A stretch of DNA of 64,000 nt from Thermohalobaculum sp039815685 (GTDB lineage: Bacteria > Pseudomonadota > Alphaproteobacteria > Rhodobacterales > Rhodobacteraceae). This document shows, in pieces, positions 33,757 through 43,366 of this stretch. Below the pieces are notes generated by a model. The model was not told the origin of the DNA. It searched no databases and was given only the letters and a program-made list of their open reading frames with translations. A program made the position numbers and the translations under genes. Positions within the stretch are counted from its first letter, which is position 1, and each line of letters begins with the position of its first letter. The stretch covers positions 62,001 to 126,000 of the forward strand of contig JBCBYV010000006.1 in NCBI GenBank assembly GCA_039815685.1. The letters run 5' to 3'.

Positions 33757-34812
33757 TCAGGCGCGCCAGAAGCTCGAAATGCGGAGCTTTTCGCGCGGCC
33801 AGCCGATCGTCTTGGCGGCTTCGCGGAGCCGACCTGCATCCGCCTTCTCGCCAGCAAACCAGATCGTGCCGCCCTCGAAACCCGCGAGCGCGGAGAGCGC
33901 GGCCGGGCCCAGCGCATCCCCGCGGGATCGCGAAAGCCAGGTGACATGCAGGTTCGGATGCACCGGGATCGGATAGGCGCAATCCGCACCCTCCTGCGCT
34001 TCGAGCAGCACTTCGCCCGACGTACCCCCCGGCAAGGTCTCGAGGAAACGGGCGACCGAAGGAAACCCCGTCTCGTCGCTGGCGATCAGCACCCGATCGT
34101 CGTTTAGGAGACCACCACCGCCAGGGCCGACAATGCCCACGACCCGGCGCGCATTCTCTCCGCCTATCACCTCTTCCGCCCAGGCGGTCGTCCGGCCGCC
34201 GGCATGGATGAATACGTCTGTCTCGAGCGTGTTGCGGGCATAATCGACCGAGCGCACGGTGTAGACGGGCTTGTGCGGCGCGCCCGGCCCGTCCGGCCAG
34301 CGCGTCGAGCCGTTGGGCGCAACCGACGGCCATTCCGGCTCCGCCTCCACGGGCGGCTGGACCAGCCGGAAGTGGATCGCGTCGGTCCCGTAGCTCGACA
34401 GATCCTCGCCCTGCAGTGTGACCCGGTAGAACACCTGGCCGAGCCGCGAGACGTCCGTGACGCGCACGAACTGGAAGTTCGGCGGCAGGCTCCCCGTGCG
34501 GTCACCATCCGACCACCGCATCGCCTGCGCGACTGCAGGCATCATGTGCTGCATCTGATCGACGACGGCGTTCTTCATGACGAAGAGCCAGCGCGCATCT
34601 TGTGCAGCGACCATGCCCGCCGTCTCCGCCGCCGTGCCGGGGCGCAGGCCGATGAGGCCATGCGCCGTCTCGACCGTGAGCCGCCCCTCCTCGTCCTCCA
34701 GTACGCGCAGGCTGGACGCCTTTGCCTGCATCATGATGACCTGCCGTATCGCCGAGAAGGCGACCCCCGGCAGATCGGCGAAAGCTTCATGCGTGTAGTT
34801 TGGATGTGTCAT
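33757..34812 (-). CDS. DUF2218-SIP siderophore-interacting protein
   Basis: 351 residues from the ATG at 34812 (GGAG 8 bases upstream). Residues 1-110 are a DUF2218 domain (LRVLEDEEGRLTVETAHGLI), and residues ~130-351 a FAD-binding/SIP ferric reductase (FQFVRVTDVSRLGQVFYRVT; VYTVRSVDYARNTLETDVFI; IWFAGEKADAGRLREAAKTI). Releases iron from imported ferric siderophore in the cytoplasm. Divergent from the TonB receptor gene with 233 bases between, which contain a TTGACA at 34959-34964; the iron operator itself I could not identify. Confidence 0.9.
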   Translation of the reverse strand: MTHPNYTHEAFADLPGVAFSAIRQVIMMQAKASSLRVLEDEEGRLTVETAHGLIGLRPGTAAETAGMVAAQDARWLFVMKNAVVDQMQHMMPAVAQAMRWSDGDRTGSLPPNFQFVRVTDVSRLGQVFYRVTLQGEDLSSYGTDAIHFRLVQPPVEAEPEWPSVAPNGSTRWPDGPGAPHKPVYTVRSVDYARNTLETDVFIHAGGRTTAWAEEVIGGENARRVVGIVGPGGGGLLNDDRVLIASDETGFPSVARFLETLPGGTSGEVLLEAQEGADCAYPIPVHPNLHVTWLSRSRGDALGPAALSALAGFEGGTIWFAGEKADAGRLREAAKTIGWPREKLRISSFWRA

Positions 34813-35045
34813 CGCCACGCTCCGATCTCGCAGTCTCCGGGCTGGCTCTCGCACGCTGGCCCGCTGCCGATAGGGCAATCCTCCGTGACCGGCAAGACCG
34901 TTACGCTGCGTCCTTTCAACGGGTTGGGGGACACAGGCGCGCACTGCATCCATTAACATTGACAAAAAGACTCGGTTTCCTGAGACAACGAATACCCAGC
35001 GCTTCGCCAGGCGATCAATCATAACACCAAGCGCTGAGGGACAGC

Positions 35046-37118
35046 ATGACACGTCGGATCGCATTCATTGTTGCGGCCGCGGCGACCGGGGCGACCGGGG
35101 CCGCCGCACAGGATGTGGACGGGGAGATCGTCCTGACCTTGCCCGAGATCGTGGTAGAGGCGGACAACCGGATCGAGACCCCACTCGATGAATCCACACG
35201 CTCCGTCACGGTGGTGACCGAGGAGGAGCTCGAGGTTCAGCGCAACCTGACGCGCAATGTGGGCGACATCCTCGCGACCACGACGCCCGGCTTCAGCCCC
35301 AGCAACGAGGCGCAGTCGGATTTCGGCCAGACGCTGCGCGGCCGCACCTTCCTGACCCTCGTCGACGGCGTGCCGCAGTCGACGCCGCTCCGCGACGGGC
35401 GCCGAGCGCTCAACTCGGTCGATCCGGACTCCATCGAGCGCATCGAGGTGGTGCGGGGCGGCACGGCAGCCTACGGCTTCGGCGCCACCGGCGGCCTCAT
35501 CAACATCATCACCAAGCGACCGGAGGACGGCACGTTCAACGTGAAGGCGCGCACCGGGATCGAGCTCTCGCTCACCAATCCGGTGGGAGATTCGCTGACC
35601 TATGAGGGCTCCGGCGAGGTTTCTGGCCGCGTCGGCGCGGTCGACTATCTCGCCGGCGGCTCCTACATCTCGCGCGGCGCCTTTTTCGATGCCGACGGCC
35701 TCCGGATCCCCGCGGACTCCACCGGCATTCAAGGCGGCCTCGCAGACAGCGACAGCATCAACGTCTTCGGCAAGCTCGGCTACAACTTCGACGAAGACCG
35801 CCAGCGCGTGCAGATCGGCGCCTTCTATTACGACTTCGAGCAGGACAGCGACTTCGCGGCCATCAGCAACGATGGCGTGCCGGCCCTCGATATCCGCACG
35901 CCCGCCGCCTTCGGCAACTTCAACCCGGTCGACCCGAGTACGGAGAACTTCAACGCCACGCTCGAGTACAGCCATTCCGACTTTTTCGGCTCCACGGTGA
36001 AGGCGCAGGGATATTACACCGACAACGATGTGGTCTTCGGCAAGTTTCCCGGCTTCTCGCAGACCCGGATCGAGAGCGAGAAGATCGGCGGCCGAGTGAC
36101 CGTGAACACGCCGGTGCCGCTCAAGGTGCTGCCCTTCGACATCACCTGGGGCATCGACATCCTGCACGACGAGACGGAACAAACCGCGACCGACGGGCCC
36201 ACGACGAGCCCGCTGGCCGAGCAGTTCGCCATTGCCGGCTTCGCCCAGTTCGACGTTCCGATCCTGACCTATGGCAAGATCTCCGCAGGCGTCCGGCACG
36301 AGGCGATCAATGTGGATGTCTCGGACTTCACCAATGATGTGGGCGTCGATGTCGGCGGCGGAGAGCTCACCTACAGCGAGACCCTCTTCAACGTGACCGG
36401 TACCGTGTTCGTGACGGAAGAGATCGACATCTATGGCGGTTTCTCGCAAGGCTTCACGGTGGCCGACATCGTCCGCTCGATCACCGACGGGACGTTCGCC
36501 AATGCCAGCGAGGCGGAGTCCGAGGCGCAGCGGACGAACAACTTCGAGCTTGGCATCCGCTACGGCGACGGCAGGTTCGACGGCTCGGTCGTCGGCTTCC
36601 TCAGCAAGTCCGACAACGGCACCACCTTCCAGGTCGACACGCTCGATATCGCCAAGCAGCCGGAGCGGATCTTCGGCGTCGAGGCATCCGGTGCGGTCCA
36701 GGTGCGCGAGGACCTGAGGATCGGTGGGACGATCACCTGGCTGCGCGGCCGCGTGGACACCGACGACGACGGCGACTTCGACGAGGATCTGCCCTCGACC
36801 CGGATCCCGCCGCTCAAGATCACCGGCTTTGCCGATTACAGCCCCGTGCCCTGGGCGTCGACGCGGCTTCAGGTGACGCATGTTGGCACGCGCGAGCCGG
36901 ACAGCACGGCTTTCGGCGGTACGGCCGATATCGACAGCTACACGGTGGTCGACTTCTTTGCGACCGCGGATGTGGGGCCGGGCGCGGTCGAGTTCGGTAT
37001 CCAGAACCTCCTCAACAACGACTACACACCGCTCATCAACCAGGCCTTCGATCTCGCCTTCGCCAATGCGCGCGGGCCGGGCATCACCGCGTCGCTCGCC
37101 TACAAGGTCAGCTTCTGA
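35046..37118 (+). CDS. TonB-dependent siderophore receptor
   Basis: Outer-membrane receptor of 690 residues. Signal peptide to ~residue 21 (ATGAAA-QD); plug domain with the TonB-box-like EIVVEADN, ESTRSVTVVTEEELE, RGRTFLTLVDGVPQ and IERIEVVRGGTAAYGFGATG; beta barrel from ~170 to the end with a terminal aromatic residue (SLAYKVSF). No extra signalling domain. First of four overlapping plus-strand genes for ferric siderophore uptake. The siderophore class cannot be read from the sequence; no biosynthesis genes are present, so xenosiderophore use is likely. Confidence 0.94.
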   Translation: MTRRIAFIVAAAATGATGAAAQDVDGEIVLTLPEIVVEADNRIETPLDESTRSVTVVTEEELEVQRNLTRNVGDILATTTPGFSPSNEAQSDFGQTLRGRTFLTLVDGVPQSTPLRDGRRALNSVDPDSIERIEVVRGGTAAYGFGATGGLINIITKRPEDGTFNVKARTGIELSLTNPVGDSLTYEGSGEVSGRVGAVDYLAGGSYISRGAFFDADGLRIPADSTGIQGGLADSDSINVFGKLGYNFDEDRQRVQIGAFYYDFEQDSDFAAISNDGVPALDIRTPAAFGNFNPVDPSTENFNATLEYSHSDFFGSTVKAQGYYTDNDVVFGKFPGFSQTRIESEKIGGRVTVNTPVPLKVLPFDITWGIDILHDETEQTATDGPTTSPLAEQFAIAGFAQFDVPILTYGKISAGVRHEAINVDVSDFTNDVGVDVGGGELTYSETLFNVTGTVFVTEEIDIYGGFSQGFTVADIVRSITDGTFANASEAESEAQRTNNFELGIRYGDGRFDGSVVGFLSKSDNGTTFQVDTLDIAKQPERIFGVEASGAVQVREDLRIGGTITWLRGRVDTDDDGDFDEDLPSTRIPPLKITGFADYSPVPWASTRLQVTHVGTREPDSTAFGGTADIDSYTVVDFFATADVGPGAVEFGIQNLLNNDYTPLINQAFDLAFANARGPGITASLAYKVSF

Positions 37119-37897
37119 TGGCGCCCGAGCCGGTCTTTGCCTTGCGGGACGTAGAGCGGCGGTATGGCAGCCACACGGCGCTTGAGATCGGCGCGCTCGA
37201 CCTTGGCGAGCCGGGCTTCACCGCAGTTCTCGGGCAGAACGGCTCAGGCAAATCCACCCTCATCGGGCTCCTGTCGCGCCGGTTTCCGCCTTCGGCCGGC
37301 ACTGTCGTGCTGTCCGGGCAGCCTGTGGGCAAGCTCGGGGCGACGGCCTTTGCCCGGCGCGTCGGCCATCTCGGCCAGCTGATGCCCTCGGCCCCGGGGC
37401 TCACGGTGCGCGAGCTGGTCGGTCTTGGCCGCTTTCCCTGGCGCGGGCCCTTTGCGCCGATGCGGCCGCAGGACGATGCCATCGTTGCTGCGAGCATCGA
37501 GAAGGTGGCGCTGGGGGCCCTCGCCGACCGGCTGGTCGACACCCTCTCCGGCGGGGAGCGTCAGCGCGCCTGGATCGCCATGCTGCTGGCGCAGGAGACC
37601 GAGGTCCTGCTGATCGATGAGCCCACCTCGGCCCTCGATATCGGCCTGCAGGTCGAAGCTCTGAAGCTCCTGCGCGACCTTGCCGATCAGGGCCGCGCCA
37701 TCGTCGCCGTCCTCCACGACATCAACCTCGCCTGCCGCTATGCTGACCGGGTGGTGGCCCTCCGACGTGGGCGCGTTGTGTTCGATGGCGCCCCGCGCAG
37801 CTTCATGGAGGCAGAGCGGCTCTCCGCCGTCTTCGATGTCGAGATGTGCCTCGCGACCCATCCGCGCGCCGGCACGCCCGTCGCGCTGGTCGGATGA
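37118..37897 (+). CDS. Siderophore ABC transporter ATP-binding protein (FecE/FhuC type)
   Basis: 259 residues: Walker A GQNGSGKST near residue 46, signature LSGGERQRAWIAMLLA near 145, Walker B VLLIDEPTSALD and the switch His in AVLHDINLACRYADRV. Starts on the last base of the receptor stop codon region (TGATGG) and overlaps the next start by four bases. FecE family; energises the FhuB-like permease. Confidence 0.94.
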   Translation: MAPEPVFALRDVERRYGSHTALEIGALDLGEPGFTAVLGQNGSGKSTLIGLLSRRFPPSAGTVVLSGQPVGKLGATAFARRVGHLGQLMPSAPGLTVRELVGLGRFPWRGPFAPMRPQDDAIVAASIEKVALGALADRLVDTLSGGERQRAWIAMLLAQETEVLLIDEPTSALDIGLQVEALKLLRDLADQGRAIVAVLHDINLACRYADRVVALRRGRVVFDGAPRSFMEAERLSAVFDVEMCLATHPRAGTPVALVG

Positions 37898-38817
37898 CGG
37901 CGATGCGTGCTTTCCTCGCGGTAGGCCTGGCCGGTGCCTCACTACTCGCCGCTCCTGCTTTCGCAGAACCGGTCGAGATCGAGGATGGGCGTGGCATGCA
38001 GACCATCGATGCTGCGCCCGAGGGGGTGGTGGTCCTCAACTGGGCGCTGACGGAACAGCTCCTGAGCCTCGGCGTCGAGCCAGTCGGCGCGGCGGATATC
38101 GACGGCTACAACACCTGGGTCGTGCGCCCCCCGATCCCCGACGGCGTCAGCGACACCGGCCTCCGTCATGCGCCGAACTTCGAGCAGATCGCGAGCCTCT
38201 CGCCCGATCTCATCCTGCTTGGCGACCTGCAGCGCGACTTCACACCGCTCCTCGAACGCGTCGCGCCGGTCCTGCAGTTCCGCCTCTTCGACGAGGCGCA
38301 TGACAACGCCGCGGTCTCTCGCTCGACGTTCCTCGACCTTGCCCGCCTGTTCGGGAAGGACGCGGAGGCCAATGCGGCGTTGTCCGCCCTAGACGAGCGG
38401 CTGGCCGCAAAGTCCGAAGCCCTATCGGAAGCCTATGGCGGCAATCCGCCGAAGGTTGCGGTTGTGCGGTTCGCCGACGCGACGAACCTCCGGGTCTATG
38501 GCGCCAACTCCATGGCAGAGGCGGCGCTGCATGCCCTCGGCCTCGAGAATGCCTGGCCGCAACCGCCCTCCCGCTGGGGTCTCACCACCCGGCCGATCCT
38601 CGATCTTGGCGAACTCGAGGACGGGCATGTGCTCTACATCGAGCCGTTGGAGGAGGCGGATGCCCTCTTTGCCTCCCCAGTCTGGCAGGCGATGCCGGTC
38701 GTGCGCGCGGACCGGGTGCACGCGATCCCGCCGACATGGACCTATGGCGGCGCGCTCTCCGTCGGGGTCCTAGCGGACGAGATCGCGAAAGTGCTGCTGG
38801 CCGCCGCGCCGCAATGA
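37894..38817 (+). CDS. Siderophore ABC transporter substrate-binding protein
   Basis: 307 residues from the ATG at 37894 (ATGA overlap). Signal peptide ASLLAAPAFA, then a FecB/FhuD-type class III binding fold with conserved RHAPNFEQIASLSPDLILLG near residue 95 and the long backbone helix DLARLFGKDAEANAALSALD. Carries ferric siderophore from the receptor to the permease. Overlaps the permease gene by four bases. Confidence 0.92.
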   Translation: MTAMRAFLAVGLAGASLLAAPAFAEPVEIEDGRGMQTIDAAPEGVVVLNWALTEQLLSLGVEPVGAADIDGYNTWVVRPPIPDGVSDTGLRHAPNFEQIASLSPDLILLGDLQRDFTPLLERVAPVLQFRLFDEAHDNAAVSRSTFLDLARLFGKDAEANAALSALDERLAAKSEALSEAYGGNPPKVAVVRFADATNLRVYGANSMAEAALHALGLENAWPQPPSRWGLTTRPILDLGELEDGHVLYIEPLEEADALFASPVWQAMPVVRADRVHAIPPTWTYGGALSVGVLADEIAKVLLAAAPQ

Positions 38818-40766
38818 GGCTGATCGCCCTTCTCGCCAGCCTACTAACCCTCGCCATTCTCCACCTCCTCGCCCAAGCCCCACCGCCAGCCGGGCGCAGC
38901 CTCGCGCTCGCCCTCGGCGCGGAGCCGGCCGACTTCCGGGAGGTGGTCTTCGTGAATGCAAGCCTGGCCCGCACGACCGCTGCCGCCGTGGTTGGCGCGA
39001 TGCTCGGGCTTGCGGGGAGCCTGCTGCAGCAGCTCCTGCGCAATCCACTGGCCTCCCCCACGACCCTCGGCGTGGCGTCCGGCGCTTGGCTGGGGCTGGT
39101 CGCCGGCACGGTGCTGGCGCCGGCGGCCGCCGCGGCGAATGGGGTGCTGTTCGCCTTTGGCGGTGCAGTGCTGGCGGGTGCGATGGTCTTCGCCATTGCG
39201 GGGCCGCGCGGCATGGCGGGCCTCCCCGCGATCCTTGCGGGCATGGCCGTGAGCCTCCTTCTCGGCGCGCTCGCCCGCGCCTTTGTGCTGCTCGAGGATC
39301 AGCGCGCGCGCGATCTCGGCATCTGGGCAGCGGGCGATCTCGGTCAGGCGACATGGGCGGATCTCTCACTCCTGCTGCCTGTCCTTCTGACCGGTCTCCT
39401 CGGCGCGCTTGCCTGCTCCCGCGCACTGACGCTGCTGCGGCTCGGTTTCGACGTGGCATCCGGGCGAGGCCTCGCACTCGCCTTCTTCGCACCGGTGGTC
39501 GGTCTCGCCGCGCTCGGACTTACCGCGAGCGCCATCGCCGCCGTCGGGCCCATCGCCTTCGTCGGCCTGCTCGCCCCCGCCATCGCCCGCCTGGCTGGCG
39601 CCGCAAGCAGCCGCGACGAACTGATCGCCGCCGCGGGGCTTGGCGCCGCCGCCCTTCTCGGCACCGACGCTGTTGCAATCGTATCGACCGGCTGGGCCGC
39701 ACAGCTCATCACCAGCGGCGCCATCGCCCCGCTGATCGGCGCGCCCGTGCTGATCCTCCTGCTGCTGCAGAGACGTGGCGCGGAGCTGCCGTCTTCCTGG
39801 ATCACCAGCGCTGTCAACCGCCGCCCGGTCCTCCGCATCGCGCTAAGCCTCGCCGCCGCACTTGCGCTGACATCGCTCGGCGCGCTGCTCGTTGGCCGAC
39901 AGAGCGGAAGCTGGAGCGTCGCCCTGCCCACGGCGCTGGAATTCGGCTTTCGCTGGCCCCGCGCGCTCGCCGCCGCCGCGGCGGGGATGGCGCTCGCGAT
40001 CGCGGGGTCGGTGCTGCAGCGGCTTCTCCGCAATCCGTTGGCGAGCCCGGACGTGATCGGGGTGAGCGGCGGGGCCGCGTTCGGGGTCGTGCTCTCGGTA
40101 CTGATCCTCGGGATCAGCCTTGGCGACGCGGCCATGCCCGCGGCAGCGCTGGGGGCGAGCACCGCGCTCGGCGCGCTCCTGCTCCTCGCGCGCCTGCGGC
40201 CGGGCGATCCCTTCGTCCTCGCGCTCACCGGGCTCTCGCTCGCAGCCCTGCTCGAGGCGTTGCTCTCCCTCGGCCTCGCCTGGGGCGGGGAGGAGGTCTT
40301 CAGCCTCCTCGGCTGGCTTTCAGGCTCGACGCTGCGGGTCGGTGGCCCCGCTGCGCTGCGGCTGACGGCACTCATGCTGCCACTGATAGTGATGACACTC
40401 CTGCTCGCCCGCTGGCTCGACCTACTCACGCTCGGCCGGTTCGAGGCTGCGGCGCGTGGTGTCCCCGTGGCGTTGGCGATACCGGTCTTTCTCGTGATCG
40501 CAGGAACGGCGACCGGCGTCGCGACGGCCACCATCGGGCTTGCACCATTCGTTGGGCTCGCCGCACCCCATATCGCCCGGCTCCTCACCGCCTCCAGCGC
40601 CCGCGGCGAGCTTTGCCTCTCTGCGCTGACGGGAGCGCTCCTGATGCTCGCAGCGGACTGGATCGGGCGAACGGCGCTCCACCCGATCCAGCTTCCTGTG
40701 GGGCTCGTGGCCGCTCTCCTCGGCGGCACCTATATGGTGGTCGCTCTCAGTCTGCGACGCCGCTGA
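38814..40766 (+). CDS. FhuB-like double permease of the siderophore transporter
   Basis: 650 residues from the ATG at 38814: two FecCD permeases in tandem in one chain (residues ~1-325 and ~330-650), as in E. coli FhuB. The repeated LAGSLLQQLLRNPLASPTTL (first half) and IAGSVLQRLLRNPLASPDVI (second half) show the internal duplication, as do VGPIAFVGLLAPAIARL and GLAPFVGLAAPHIARL. About 18-20 helices. Completes the uptake system; a separate second permease is therefore not needed. Confidence 0.94.
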   Translation: MRLIALLASLLTLAILHLLAQAPPPAGRSLALALGAEPADFREVVFVNASLARTTAAAVVGAMLGLAGSLLQQLLRNPLASPTTLGVASGAWLGLVAGTVLAPAAAAANGVLFAFGGAVLAGAMVFAIAGPRGMAGLPAILAGMAVSLLLGALARAFVLLEDQRARDLGIWAAGDLGQATWADLSLLLPVLLTGLLGALACSRALTLLRLGFDVASGRGLALAFFAPVVGLAALGLTASAIAAVGPIAFVGLLAPAIARLAGAASSRDELIAAAGLGAAALLGTDAVAIVSTGWAAQLITSGAIAPLIGAPVLILLLLQRRGAELPSSWITSAVNRRPVLRIALSLAAALALTSLGALLVGRQSGSWSVALPTALEFGFRWPRALAAAAAGMALAIAGSVLQRLLRNPLASPDVIGVSGGAAFGVVLSVLILGISLGDAAMPAAALGASTALGALLLLARLRPGDPFVLALTGLSLAALLEALLSLGLAWGGEEVFSLLGWLSGSTLRVGGPAALRLTALMLPLIVMTLLLARWLDLLTLGRFEAAARGVPVALAIPVFLVIAGTATGVATATIGLAPFVGLAAPHIARLLTASSARGELCLSALTGALLMLAADWIGRTALHPIQLPVGLVAALLGGTYMVVALSLRRR

Positions 40767-40910
40767 GCCCGCTCGCGGCTTTCGCTCACGACTTCCAGCG
40801 TAGTGACGGCCGGATGTCACGATAGTGTTTCCGAGCAACGCTAGATCTGGAGGAGCCAAGGCGGCCTAAACGTGCCTCAGCGCCCATCGCATTCTCGAGG
40901 AGCAATCACG

Positions 40911-42215
40911 ATGACCAGAAGGCGTGTCTCGACGGGCTTGGCCCTCGCCGTTGCCCTTTCCGCCCCGGCCTTAAGTCAGGAGGTTGGCAACGTCGTGTTC
41001 TTTCACCCTGACGGCACGGGCGTGAACCATTGGACGGCGGCGCGGATGCACACCGTCGGGCCGGACGGACAGCTCAACTGGGATCGCCTGCCGGGTATCG
41101 GTGTCTATACCGGCCACATGCGCGACCGGCTGACCGCCACTTCCCACGGCGGGGCGACGACGCATGCCTATGGCATCAAGACGGTCGCCGACAGTTTCGG
41201 CCTCGACGGCAAAGAGACGATCACCGCCGCGTCCGGGCGCCAGATGTCCATCGCCGAGGAGGCTATGGATGCCGGCAAGGCCGTCGCACTCGTGCAGACG
41301 GGCCATATCGCCGAACCCGGCACTGCCGCCTTCGTCGCGTCGGTCAAGAGCCGCAGCAATCGCAACGAAATCGCAAAGCAGGTCATCGAGTCAGGCGCTC
41401 AGGTGATCATGGCGGGCGGTGAGCGGTATCTTCTGCCCGAGGGCGCGGGGGGGCGTCATGGGAGCGGCAGCCGCACCGACGGTCTCAACCTGATCGAACG
41501 CGCCGAGGAGCTCGGCTACACCATCATCTACACGCGCGACGAGCTGATGACGCTCGACACCAGCGGCATCGACAAGCTCCTCGGCATCTTCGCCCACAAT
41601 CACACCTTCAACGATCAGGAGTTCGAGCGGAACGCGATTGCGGGCCTGCCGACTTATGCCAAGGGTGCAGCAACGATCGCGGAGATGACGAGCGTGGCTC
41701 TCGAGATCGTCTCGCGCGACGAGGACGGCTTCTTTGCCGTGATCGAGGAGGAGGGGACGGACAACATCCCCAACAACATGAACGCGGCCGGCACGCTAGA
41801 GGCCCTCGCCCGCGCTGACGAAGCCACGGGCGTGATCCTCGATTTCATCGACCAGAGCCCGGGCACGATGCTCCTGATGGCGGCGGACTCGGATGCGGGG
41901 GGCATGCAGGTCTACACCGATACCAGAGCCTTCTCGAAGGACGGCTTCGTCGGGGCGGCAACCGTGGGCGGCAGCGTTCTCAGGGGCCAGCAGGGCGCCT
42001 TCGGGGAGCTGTTCCTCGCAGAGCCCAACGCCGCAGGCGAACGGCTGCCTTTCGCCATCGCCTTCACGGGCTACAGCGACGTTGCGGGCGGTATCCTGGT
42101 GCGCGCCGCGGGCCTCAACCACGACATGGTCGAGCCGCTCATGGACAACAGCGACCTGTACAAGCTGATCTACGCGACGCTCTTTGGGCAAGCGCCCGGG
42201 GCGGCGTCCCGGTAG
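40911..42215 (+). CDS. Alkaline phosphatase superfamily protein, divergent active site
   Basis: Exported protein of 434 residues (signal peptide ALSAPALS-QE), PhoA fold. By my hand alignment to E. coli PhoA the nucleophile Ser102 is kept (TATSHGGATTHAYGIKT against TVTDSAASATAWSTGVKT), as are Asp51 (PDGTG), Arg166 (VKSRS), Glu322, Asp327 and Asp369. But Asp101 becomes Thr, and the zinc His residues at 331, 370 and 412 appear as Asn (GTDNIPN), Ser (AADSDAGG) and a non-His residue (FTGYSD). The enzyme may use other metals, other esters, or be inactive. Annotated by similarity as alkaline phosphatase. GAGGAGCAATCACG precedes the ATG at 40911. Convergent with the LacI gene. Confidence 0.82.
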   Translation: MTRRRVSTGLALAVALSAPALSQEVGNVVFFHPDGTGVNHWTAARMHTVGPDGQLNWDRLPGIGVYTGHMRDRLTATSHGGATTHAYGIKTVADSFGLDGKETITAASGRQMSIAEEAMDAGKAVALVQTGHIAEPGTAAFVASVKSRSNRNEIAKQVIESGAQVIMAGGERYLLPEGAGGRHGSGSRTDGLNLIERAEELGYTIIYTRDELMTLDTSGIDKLLGIFAHNHTFNDQEFERNAIAGLPTYAKGAATIAEMTSVALEIVSRDEDGFFAVIEEEGTDNIPNNMNAAGTLEALARADEATGVILDFIDQSPGTMLLMAADSDAGGMQVYTDTRAFSKDGFVGAATVGGSVLRGQQGAFGELFLAEPNAAGERLPFAIAFTGYSDVAGGILVRAAGLNHDMVEPLMDNSDLYKLIYATLFGQAPGAASR

Positions 42216-42264
42216 CGCTCCGGACCGGCATGCGGTGCGACGGCTTCAGGTCGCGTTAGGCGCC

Positions 42265-43287
42265 TCAGTCCCTCGGTGCCGCGAGAGAACCACGCATCGT
42301 CACTGCGGTCTCGAGGCGGATCGACCGCCCTGGGACCGCGCTCTCGACCATGGCGACGAGCTCTCGCGCTGCGCGCTCGCCCATCTCCCGATGGGGCACA
42401 TGGACCGTGGTCAGGGCAGGCGTGACGATGGTTGCGTAGTCGAGATCGTCGAAGCCGGTGATCGACATCTCGGCGGGCACATCATAGCCCCGAGCCTGCG
42501 CCCGCCGAAGCGCACCGGCAGCGAGCACGTCGTTGACGCAGATGATCGCGGTCGGCGCCGGCAAGGTCGCCACCAGCTCATCGAAGGCGCTGGCGCCGCT
42601 CTCGATGCCGTAGTCCTTCTCCACGACCCGGATGGTGGCTGCGTCGAGGCCAAACCCGGATGCCGCCTCAGCGATGCCCTCGAGACGCAGGCGCACACGG
42701 TCGTTGCCCGCCTTCAGACCCGAGATGACCCCGAGACGTCGATGGCCGAGCCGGAGGACAGCCTCGGCGATCTCTCGCATCGCCTGCCGGTTGTCGAACC
42801 CGACCGAGACCTGCGGGCGATCCGGGTCATACGACCACGCGATCACCGCGGGCACGCGCTGCGTTGCGAGATAGTCGTAGATCGCGTCGCTTCGCTCATG
42901 GCCGATCAAGAGCAGCGCGTCGGCACCCCGGGCGACCATGGTTCTGATCTGCGTCTCCTCCATCTCCAGGCGATAGCCCGCGCTGGCGACGAGCAGCGTG
43001 TAGCCCGCGCGGTAGAGTTCTTCCTGAAAGGCCTGAATGCCCCGCGCGAAGATGGCGTTCTCCATCGTCGGCACGATGGCGCCGATGGTGTTGGTGCGCT
43101 TGGCGGCCATGACGCGCGCAGCGAAATTCGGTGTATAGCCGAGATCCGCGACGGCCTTCATCACCCGCTCTCGCGTCGCGTCGGCGACCCGGTCGGGCGC
43201 GTTCAGACAGCGCGACACCGTGGCGGTCGACACACCGGCACGCTTCGAGACGTCTTCCAGCGTTGGTGTCACACGGTCGTTAAGCAT
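42265..43287 (-). CDS. LacI-family regulator of the sulfonate cluster
   Basis: 340 residues. The N-terminal helix-turn-helix TLEDVSKRAGVSTATVSRCL plus hinge (NFAARVMAAKRTNTIGAIVP) is standard; residues 65-335 are the sugar-binding-like effector domain (GFDDLDYATIVTPALTTVHV near the C-terminus). Divergent from hpsN with 169 bases between the starts, where two 14-base palindromes lie (43345-43358, 43367-43380). Most likely represses hpsN-comE and itself until a sulfonate intermediate binds; the effector is inferred. Confidence 0.92.
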   Translation of the reverse strand: MLNDRVTPTLEDVSKRAGVSTATVSRCLNAPDRVADATRERVMKAVADLGYTPNFAARVMAAKRTNTIGAIVPTMENAIFARGIQAFQEELYRAGYTLLVASAGYRLEMEETQIRTMVARGADALLLIGHERSDAIYDYLATQRVPAVIAWSYDPDRPQVSVGFDNRQAMREIAEAVLRLGHRRLGVISGLKAGNDRVRLRLEGIAEAASGFGLDAATIRVVEKDYGIESGASAFDELVATLPAPTAIICVNDVLAAGALRRAQARGYDVPAEMSITGFDDLDYATIVTPALTTVHVPHREMGERAARELVAMVESAVPGRSIRLETAVTMRGSLAAPRD

Positions 43288-43344
43288 CCTTGGTCCTGAT
43301 CCCGCGGCGCCATGCGGGCGACGATACCTTCGATTTCAGATGAA

Positions 43345-43358
43345 TGTAAGCGCTTGCA
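43345..43358. promoter_or_regulatory. LacI-type operator, imperfect copy
   Basis: TGTAAGCGCTTGCA is one mismatch from a perfect palindrome with the central GCGC-type core of LacI/GalR operators. Its centre is 22 bases from that of the second operator (43367-43380), two helical turns, so two dimers could bind on the same face. Confidence 0.8.
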
Positions 43359-43366
43359 CTACGCTA

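Noticed and set aside
34813..35045. Iron-regulated operator between the SIP and receptor genes
   Set aside because: A TTGACA is present but no convincing -10 partner or recognised iron-box palindrome; left unlisted.
35019..36881. 620-codon open frame antisense to the TonB receptor
   Set aside because: Mirror frame of a clear receptor gene, composition Val/Glu/His-rich without motifs.
39086..40825. 579-codon Arg-rich open frame within the FhuB-like permease gene
   Set aside because: Shifted frame of a strongly supported double permease; extreme Arg content typical of GC-rich shadow frames.
40767..40910. Possible Pho box before the phosphatase-like gene
   Set aside because: Only one weak half-site (ATGTCAC); no tandem CTGTCAT-type repeats at 11-base spacing.
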